Positions 8,101 to 12,249 of a stretch of 12,249 bases of DNA are shown piece after piece; positions within the stretch are counted from its first letter, which is position 1; every line of letters begins with the position of its first letter. The position numbers and the translations under genes are program-made. The notes beneath the pieces were generated by a model. The model ran no database searches, had not been told where the DNA came from, and was given only the letters and a program-made list of their open reading frames with translations. The DNA is taken from assembly GCA_046050405.1 (NCBI GenBank), contig JBJOPY010000311.1:1-12249 (forward strand). The letters are read 5' to 3'. The DNA comes from JADKCL01 sp046050405 (GTDB taxonomy: Bacteria > Bacteroidota > Bacteroidia > J057 > JADKCL01).

Positions 8101-8857
8101 AGCCCTGCTCATCGACATCGTGCAGAACAGATCCCTCCAAGCCAATGCCGTGGTGGGCCTTTTCCCGGCGCAGCGGTCTGGATCGGACGATGTGAATGTC
8201 TATGCGCCCGGCACGGACGAGCTGATCACGCAATTCCATTTCTTGCGCCAGCAAAATCAAAAGGCCGCCGGCACCTGCAACCTCAGCCTGGCGGACTACA
8301 TTGCCCCGGAAGACAGTGGCAAGATCGACTACATCGGCGGGTTTGCGGTGACAGCGGGAATCGGACTCGACAAGCTCGTCGCGCAGTATGAATCGGACTT
8401 CGACGACTACAACAGCATCCTGGCCAAGGCTCTGGCCGACCGCTTGGCCGAAGCATTTGCAGAATGCCTCCATCAAAAGGTGCGCAAGGAACTCTGGGGC
8501 TATGCAGCCGATGAAAAACTGGACCATGAGGCCTTGATCCGCGAAAAATACCAGGGCATACGTCCGGCCCCCGGATATCCCGCCTGCCCGGACCATACCG
8601 AAAAGCGGTTGCTGTTCGACCTTCTCAAAGTCGAGGAAAACACTGGGATCACGCTCACGGAAAACATGGCCATGTGGCCTGCATCCTCCGTATCGGGATT
8701 CTACTTCTCGCATCCGTCAACGCGGTATTTCGGATTGGGCAAGATCGGCGAGGATCAAGTCGCGAACTACGCCGAACGCAAGGGTATGACGAAGGCCGAG
8801 GTCGAACGTTGGTTGGCGCCGAATCTGAATTACGAGCCGGATCTCGTGAAGACTTGA
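5159..8857 (+). CDS. metH: Cobalamin-dependent methionine synthase MetH, full length (1232 aa)
   Basis: MetH transfers a methyl group from 5-methyltetrahydrofolate through cobalamin to homocysteine, making methionine in the cytoplasm. All four modules are present in order. The homocysteine domain (residues 1 to about 330) has zinc ligands Cys246 in GLNCALG and Cys309-Cys310 in GGCCGTTPDH. The folate (pterin-binding) domain covers about 350-630, with NVGERTNVTGSRKF at 357-370. The cobalamin domain includes the cap region near 655-740 and the DVHDIG cobalt-ligand motif at 756-761 (His758). The reactivation domain (about 900-1232) has the SAM-contacting RPAPGYPACPDH at 1135-1146. Length matches E. 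coli MetH, and no module is split off as happens in some bacteria. The ATG at 5159 agrees with the conserved N-terminus. There is no strong ribosome-binding site. The gene converges with the DUF4956 gene, 93 bases apart. Confidence 0.98.
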   Translation: MTLDTLRSLLNDRILVIDGAMGTMIQRHKFGETEYRGERFKDFPHFVQGNSDLLVLTQPEAILDIHRQYLVAGADIVETNTFTSTSIAQADYKMEHLVHEMNVAAARLARQVCDEFTAKDPSKPRFVAGSIGPTNRTASLSPDVNDPGFRAVSFDELVEAYLEQIDGLVVGGCDLLLIETVFDTLNAKAAIYAVDKYMDDKGLAMPVMISGTITDQSGRTLSGQTTEAFWISVSHCKNLLSVGLNCALGATQMRPFIQEMARVANVPVSAHPNAGLPNAFGEYDESPDAMGKVIWDFLRCGFLNIVGGCCGTTPDHIREIAKVAANFKPRVIPTPEPYLRLSGLEPLVVRPDTNFINVGERTNVTGSRKFAKLIKEESYDEAVSIAVDQVQGGAQIIDINFDEGMLDSEAAMRKFVNLISAEPDIAKLPFMIDSSKWTVIEQGLKCLQGKGVVNSISLKEGEEAFIRQAKEVLRYGAAVIVMAFDEKGQADSYERRIGICERAYRILVDRVGFAPQDIIFDPNILTIGTGIEEHNNYAIDFIKATEWIKQNLPHAKVSGGVSNLSFSFRGNDHVREAIHSVFLYHAIRKGMDMGIVNAGMIEVYSAIDPTLLDMVEDLIFNRRDDATERLIDFANSVKGAEKKSEEEQEWRKGTVEERLKHALVKGIVEFVVEDTEEARQKFEYPLEVIEGPLMDGMNVVGDLFGAGKMFLPQVVKSARVMKKAVAHLVPYIEAEKLRSGHQGPKGRVLMATVKGDVHDIGKNIVGVVLGCNNFEVIDLGVMVPCNVILDKAVEVGADVIGLSGLITPSLDEMVFVASEMQRRGMQQPLLIGGATTSRVHTAVRIAPQYAGGVVHVLDASRAVPVVQNLVSNENRQNALAQFAQEYEFVREEHAKRRNDKRYLPYDIAAINGENIDWTGYQIPAPNKPGITVLKDFPVSELIDYIDWTPFFQTWELHGKFPAILTDPVVGNEANKLYNDAAALLIDIVQNRSLQANAVVGLFPAQRSGSDDVNVYAPGTDELITQFHFLRQQNQKAAGTCNLSLADYIAPEDSGKIDYIGGFAVTAGIGLDKLVAQYESDFDDYNSILAKALADRLAEAFAECLHQKVRKELWGYAADEKLDHEALIREKYQGIRPAPGYPACPDHTEKRLLFDLLKVEENTGITLTENMAMWPASSVSGFYFSHPSTRYFGLGKIGEDQVANYAERKGMTKAEVERWLAPNLNYEPDLVKT

Positions 8858-8950
8858 GCTGAACAGCCAAGGGGCCTCGTGGACGGCGACCTGGTCCCTG
8901 CCACCTTCCCCGTCCTTTTCCCTGTCAGCCTTCTTCTCCGAATGAATCCG

Positions 8951-9622
8951 CTAGTCGTCCGCAGAGCCTCCTCCGATTTCGAGGCTGGGGGATTCGTTTT
9001 TGTCCGAGAAGTAGAAGGCATGGATCCTCGCCACATCTCGCATGAAGTCAATCTTGATGAACTCCACCCTGTGGAAATCAAGTCCTGTCCGGCTCTTCAG
9101 GTCCGCGAGCATTTCCGCCCTCTTGTCAGGGTGGATCAGGTCGATGCGGTCATAAATGACATCCTTGAAATTCTCATGCTTCAGCGTCAGGAATCGCCCG
9201 TCAAGGATGAACGTGAGCACGACCAGCACGAGGTTGGCAACGATGAGCTCTCCATAAAAGTTGTCCAGGGAAGCGAGTGCGTTGATGATGCCGAGGGTGA
9301 CTGCCACGAAAAAAAAGCCCATTTCCCGCACGGGTATCGTCACCGTCCGGTACCGCAGGATGGAGTAGATCGCAAAAAGGCCAAAAGCAAAACCCATCTT
9401 CAACTTCGCAGTGCTCAAGAGAAAACAGATCAGGAAGTTGATGACATTGAACAAGAAGTAAGTGAATACAAAATCCTTGTTCTTGTGGTTCGGATAATAG
9501 ATCAGCCGGACGATCACAAAGATCATCGCCGCGTTGAATGCGAAGCGAATCAGGAACTCCACCAGTCCACCATCGGTGCCCAGGACGCTGAGTGCTTGCT
9601 CGGTTGTTTCAGACATTTCCAT
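8951..9622 (-). CDS. DUF4956 family membrane protein (223 aa)
   Basis: This is a probable inner-membrane protein of the DUF4956 family, of unknown biochemical function. Hydrophobic segments lie near residues 21-43, 51-70, 75-91, 100-118 and 123-141. The third is followed by the family signature FAIYSILRYRTVTIPVREM (83-101). About 80 soluble residues follow (142-223), with many charged residues and the segment GLDFHRVEFIKIDFMRDVARI at its core, probably on the cytoplasmic side. The ATG at 9622 lies 2 bases after the stop of the VTC-type gene, so the two are almost certainly co-transcribed and translationally coupled; a second in-frame ATG is at 9616. Pairing of DUF4956 with VTC-domain proteins recurs in other bacteria, often beside CotH-like genes, but no CotH gene is visible here. 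A role as membrane partner of the polymerase-like neighbour is inference. Confidence 0.85.
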   Translation of the reverse strand: MEMSETTEQALSVLGTDGGLVEFLIRFAFNAAMIFVIVRLIYYPNHKNKDFVFTYFLFNVINFLICFLLSTAKLKMGFAFGLFAIYSILRYRTVTIPVREMGFFFVAVTLGIINALASLDNFYGELIVANLVLVVLTFILDGRFLTLKHENFKDVIYDRIDLIHPDKRAEMLADLKSRTGLDFHRVEFIKIDFMRDVARIHAFYFSDKNESPSLEIGGGSADD

Positions 9623-9624
9623 GC

Positions 9625-10404
9625 TTACAGCCCCATGATTTTATGAAGACGATTGATTTTGGCTTTGAAGAGATGTGTTTTGATCCCGGGAACCATCATG
9701 GCGACGGCGAGCGAATACTTGCTGATCCTGAAATCCGGTATCCATCGCCGGTGCAGTGCGGTCACGAAGGGGCTGCGGCGCGACATTTTCGCTTGCTTGA
9801 CCTCGCTGATCACGAGATCCGGGAAGTTGATTTCAGACTGTGCATCCTTGCATCGCATGGCCAGATCGATGGTGACGCGTTCTTCCGACCCCTTGGCTGC
9901 CAGGGTGATGCGCTTGTAATGGATCCATGTTTTCGCCTCGACCTCGTCCGGCAGAATGATCTTGTGCCTGTTCATCAGCTGGGATGCGTCGGCACTGATG
10001 GCTTCCTGGATGGCAGGCTGCCTGACGCGGTATTTGTCCGTGCGGACACCCTTGACCTTTTGCTTGATCTCGAAGAATACTTCACCCGTGTCCATGTACG
10101 CGCGGTAGCGCAGCTTCACGCGGTTGCTTTTCCCCTGATGGTGCTGACGGTAAAGCTGGTAGTCTGGTGTATCGAAGTAGAGCGATGCGTAGTCGAAGGC
10201 CCGCTTTCCATCGATTTCCAAGATCGCGTATTCCCCTGCAACCTCCGCCAAGAGGCTGTCCAGATGCCGGCGATGGAAGATGTACTTCGTTTCCACCCTG
10301 TTCATCAGTTTTACCTTGTCCAGCCCCCCCAGATTGACGGGTGCGAAGCACTGGAGGCTTGGCAGGAGCATTTCAAACTGTTCTGGATGTGTTTTCTCCA
10401 TCAT
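9625..10404 (-). CDS. VTC-domain polyphosphate polymerase-like protein (259 aa)
   Basis: The protein is a triphosphate-tunnel metalloenzyme of the VTC family, whose eukaryotic member Vtc4 makes inorganic polyphosphate from ATP. Tunnel residues are visible in order: RVETKY at 36-41, YFDT at 76-79, VKLRYRAY at 96-103, FEIKQK at 111-116, RTDKYRVR at 121-128, and the acidic EVK at 201-203. Basic residues would bind the polymer and glutamates the metal. No membrane helix or signal peptide is present, so anchoring may depend on the DUF4956 protein encoded directly downstream. I prefer ATG 10404 as the start; ATG 10401 and GTG 10410 are also possible. The TGA of an upstream doubtful frame overlaps that GTG. 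The domain is confident, but true polyphosphate synthesis, rather than another anionic polymer or a binding role, is inferred. Confidence 0.85.
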   Translation of the reverse strand: MMEKTHPEQFEMLLPSLQCFAPVNLGGLDKVKLMNRVETKYIFHRRHLDSLLAEVAGEYAILEIDGKRAFDYASLYFDTPDYQLYRQHHQGKSNRVKLRYRAYMDTGEVFFEIKQKVKGVRTDKYRVRQPAIQEAISADASQLMNRHKIILPDEVEAKTWIHYKRITLAAKGSEERVTIDLAMRCKDAQSEINFPDLVISEVKQAKMSRRSPFVTALHRRWIPDFRISKYSLAVAMMVPGIKTHLFKAKINRLHKIMGL

Positions 10405-10983
10405 CGTCACCGAAGCCCCTCGCTGTCAGGCAATACTGCCACCTGTCTCCCCCCTTCCATCACCACCTTCTGCTCCACCGCCCGCTGATAGGGCAGGCAG
10501 GTATCGCACCCTGGGACCTCTGACAACCTTCCAATCGATTTATTCCTCAACTTACACGCACCGTGACACCGCTGCCTTCCTCGGTTTAGCTGCGGAAACC
10601 AATGGAATCCTTCCCCGCACATCAAGTGTATGCGAAGATATGAACAAAATACGAGCGCCGTCTTCGCAAAGGATGATCCCCACACAATTTCCCCTTCCTG
10701 CGGGTAGAATGGGATGGAACGAAAACGTGGGGTACATTTTCTGGCATTTGCCCCGTGTTCATCATGGCCATGCCCTCCATTCGCATGGCACTCACCCTGA
10801 TCCATGAAAATCCGCCGAAGCATCTGTTCAAATCCCAAATCGCGGGCGGGTAGTGGGCAGTCCGATTCGCATGCTCACTGCCATATCAGACAGTGCCTCA
10901 TCCCTATCCACGGAGTCATCGCAGGAGGAATACGACACGATCACCCCCGTGCAATCTCCGGAATGCGAGGTGCTGAGCGCACC
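10405..10983. other. 579-base region between the transporter and VTC genes
   Basis: I find no convincing gene here. A minus-strand frame from ATG 10823 to TGA 10407-10409 stays open for about 138 codons and its stop overlaps the possible GTG start of the VTC gene. Its predicted protein is a patchwork rich in Cys, His and Arg with no recognisable domain, so I do not call it. Structural features are an 8-bp perfect inverted repeat (10631-10668), a hairpin at the transporter's stop codon (10967-10985), and a minor CACTG/CAGTG repeat near 10875-10895. No exact TAnnTTTG box was found for the VTC operon; TATTTTG (minus strand, inside the larger repeat) is one base short of it. Confidence 0.5.
10631..10668. 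repeat. 8-bp perfect inverted repeat with 22-base spacer
   Basis: TGCGAAGA (10631-10638) is exactly complementary to TCTTCGCA (10661-10668), and one further T-G wobble pair can be added inside. No T tract follows on either strand, which speaks against an intrinsic terminator. On the minus strand the spacer includes TATTTTG, close to a promoter -7 box, about 240 bases upstream of the VTC gene. It may be a regulatory site or an RNA stem-loop, or chance. Confidence 0.4.
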
Positions 10984-10985
10984 TT
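10967..10985 (-). terminator. Weak hairpin overlapping the transporter stop codon
   Basis: On the minus strand the transporter's TAA is immediately followed by GGTGC-GCTCA-GCACC (10969-10983). An extra A-T pair and a G-U wobble extend the stem into the stop codon. The stem is short (5 to 7 pairs) and the downstream bases are not T-rich, so it could slow or end transcription only weakly. It is the only hairpin directly at the end of this gene. Confidence 0.25.
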
Positions 10986-12249
10986 ATCCGAGGTCCAGCA
11001 ATTGAACCAAGGTGACCATGTTCTTGTCCATTTTCAGGATGGTGAATTCATATCCGTCAAACTCGATCTTGTCATTGACTGCGGGGATGGAGCCAAAGTG
11101 AAGGGTCAGCAGGCCTGCAAGTGTCTCGTAGTGCTCGTCCTTTTTGACCGGGTGGGGAAGAAGCTCATTGATGTCATCCAGCGCACTGCCCGCGAGGACA
11201 TGGTAAACGCCCTCCTTGACCTGAACCACGAAAGGGGCCTCATCATCGAATTCGTCCTGAATCTCCCCGACGAGCTCCTCGAGGATGTCCTCCATGGTGA
11301 TGATCCCGCTCGTACCCCCGTACTCATTGACGACGACTGCGATTTGTTCGTGCCGCTGCTGAAACTCCTTCAGCAGCGGCCCGATCTTCTTGGTCTCGGG
11401 CACTGCGGATATCGGACGCATGACCTCCCTGATCTCAAAGCGCTCCGAGCGTCGAATCTTCAGCAGAAGGTCTTTCAGATACACCACGCCGACAATGTTG
11501 TCCAGCCCCCCGACATGGCATGGAATGCGTGAATATCTTGCTTCCAGGATCTCTTCCAGCTTCTGGTCGTCATATTCCTCCAAGTCGATTGTCAGCAGCT
11601 GTGTCCTCGGTACCATGACCTGTCTGGCCGCTCTCTCTGAAAAATCAAAGGCATTTCTGATGATTCCGTAGTCTGTGGACTCGATGGAGCCCATCTCGTG
11701 ACCCTGCTGTATCAGAAACTTCAGTTCATCATTGCTGTGAACTTCGGTTTCATGGGAAGGTGTGATCCCTACGCCCTTCAACAATACGTTTGAAATCCCG
11801 TTCAACGCCCAGATGAATGGGCGGAAAACAATGAAAAACAATCTCAGTGGAAAAGAGACGACCAAGGTGACCCTTTCCGCCCTCTGAATGGCCACCGACT
11901 TCGGGGCAAGCTCCCCGAAGACGATGTGCAGCATCGTAATGAGGGAGAATGCTATCGGCATGGAGATGCTATGGTAAACATTCTCTTCCAAGTCGATCCC
12001 CATGTACTTCATGGCTCTGATCATCACCTCTGAGAATACAGGTTCTCCGATCCAGCCAAGCCCCAGGCTGGCGAGTGTAACTCCCAGTTGTGTGGCTGCG
12101 AGGTAGCCATCCAGATGGTTGACGATATGGGAGGCGAGATTTGCCGCCCGATGCCCCTCCAGGACCTTCATCTCGAGTTGTGAGGCCCGAACCTTCACGA
12201 TCGCGAACTCCGAAGCGACAAAAAACCCGTTCAAGAAGACCAGGAAAAA
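10984..12249 (-). CDS. CNNM/CorC (HlyC) family membrane protein, 5' end beyond window
   Basis: This encodes a probable inner-membrane protein of the DUF21-CBS-CorC_HlyC family, linked to magnesium or cobalt efflux and often mislabelled hemolysin. Of the protein, 421 residues are visible; the frame is still open at the window edge (it reads FFLVFLNGFFVASEFAIVKV), so roughly 5-15 N-terminal residues are missing. The TTG at 12234 lies inside the first helix and is not the start. DUF21 spans about residues 1-165, with the signature GELAPKSVAIQRAE at 112-125. A CBS pair follows (MVPRTQLLTID near 212-222 to about 265, and MRPISAVPETK near 277 to EIQDEFDDE at 329-337). The CorC_HlyC domain fills about 338-421. 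NGFFVASEFAIVK resembles the YrkA/TlyC-like branch more than gliding protein GldE. Metal transport has been shown for only some relatives. Confidence 0.93.
   Translation of the reverse strand, partial: FFLVFLNGFFVASEFAIVKVRASQLEMKVLEGHRAANLASHIVNHLDGYLAATQLGVTLASLGLGWIGEPVFSEVMIRAMKYMGIDLEENVYHSISMPIAFSLITMLHIVFGELAPKSVAIQRAERVTLVVSFPLRLFFIVFRPFIWALNGISNVLLKGVGITPSHETEVHSNDELKFLIQQGHEMGSIESTDYGIIRNAFDFSERAARQVMVPRTQLLTIDLEEYDDQKLEEILEARYSRIPCHVGGLDNIVGVVYLKDLLLKIRRSERFEIREVMRPISAVPETKKIGPLLKEFQQRHEQIAVVVNEYGGTSGIITMEDILEELVGEIQDEFDDEAPFVVQVKEGVYHVLAGSALDDINELLPHPVKKDEHYETLAGLLTLHFGSIPAVNDKIEFDGYEFTILKMDKNMVTLVQLLDLG

Noticed and set aside
6851..8713. 620-residue open frame on the minus strand, opposite metH
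   Set aside because: It is fully antisense to a clearly conserved metH. Its product is rich in His, Asp, Val and Arg with no domain, the usual mirror image of GC-rich coding DNA.
8881..8920. GGACGG and CCGTCC repeat followed by TTTTC between metH and the DUF4956 gene, as a terminator
   Set aside because: The stem is only 6 bp around a 23-base loop and the T run is short. It is weak evidence for the terminator that the convergent genes should have.
10485..10535. tRNA-like stretch (GGTATCGCACC followed by GACCTCTGAC) on the plus strand
   Set aside because: It faintly recalls the T-arm of an antisense tRNA, but three of the T-arm positions disagree and no anticodon or D arm follows at the right distance.
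10407..10823. Roughly 138-codon minus-strand frame whose TGA overlaps a possible GTG start of the VTC gene
   Set aside because: The overlap looked like translational coupling, but the predicted sequence is a low-plausibility mix of Cys, His and Arg without any domain, and the VTC gene has better ATG starts just inside.
10984..12249. Assignment of the CNNM-type gene as gliding protein gldE
   Set aside because: GldE belongs to the same superfamily, but the N-terminal segment here matches the generic YrkA/TlyC-like branch and no gldD or other gliding gene is nearby.

Overview
This window looks like chromosomal DNA of a member of the Bacteroidota. The evidence is the MetK and TrmB protein types (TrmB opening MGRKNLKKLEDF and carrying FPDPFPRLKQTKNR), promoter-like TAnnTTTG boxes, mostly absent Shine-Dalgarno sequences, and a relic resembling the surface domains of secreted Bacteroidota proteins. 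The genes are moderately GC-rich. There is no tRNA, rRNA, CRISPR array, insertion sequence or phage gene, and nothing marks a recent mobile island.

Layout. Positions 1-695 hold no intact gene that I recognise, only a doubtful 58-codon frame and a probable decayed surface-protein fragment. Positions 696-2258 (-) encode a large FAD-dependent oxidoreductase of the COG2509 type. After a 373-base gap comes metK (2632-3945, -). It is divergent from trmB (4152-4889, +), and the roughly 200 bases between them carry phylum-type promoter boxes for both. A 262-base methionine synthase leader region then precedes full-length cobalamin-dependent metH (5159-8857, +). Converging on metH is a two-gene pair on the minus strand: a VTC-type polyphosphate polymerase-like protein (9625-10404) followed 2 bases later by a five-helix DUF4956 membrane protein (8951-9622). 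A 579-base gap with a few inverted repeats separates this pair from a CNNM/CorC-type transporter (10984-12249, -), whose 5' end is cut off by the window edge.

How the genes fit together. MetK makes S-adenosylmethionine, TrmB spends it on tRNA m7G46, and MetH regenerates methionine from homocysteine. The centre of the window is therefore a compact SAM-cycle neighbourhood with a palindromic candidate operator in front of metH. The VTC/DUF4956 pair is probably one membrane-associated unit for a polyphosphate or related anionic polymer; this is inferred from family and spacing. I see no strong case for an entirely new system. The best leads are the VTC/DUF4956 pair, the metH regulatory region, a possibly leaderless trmB, and the decayed surface-domain fragment at the left edge.
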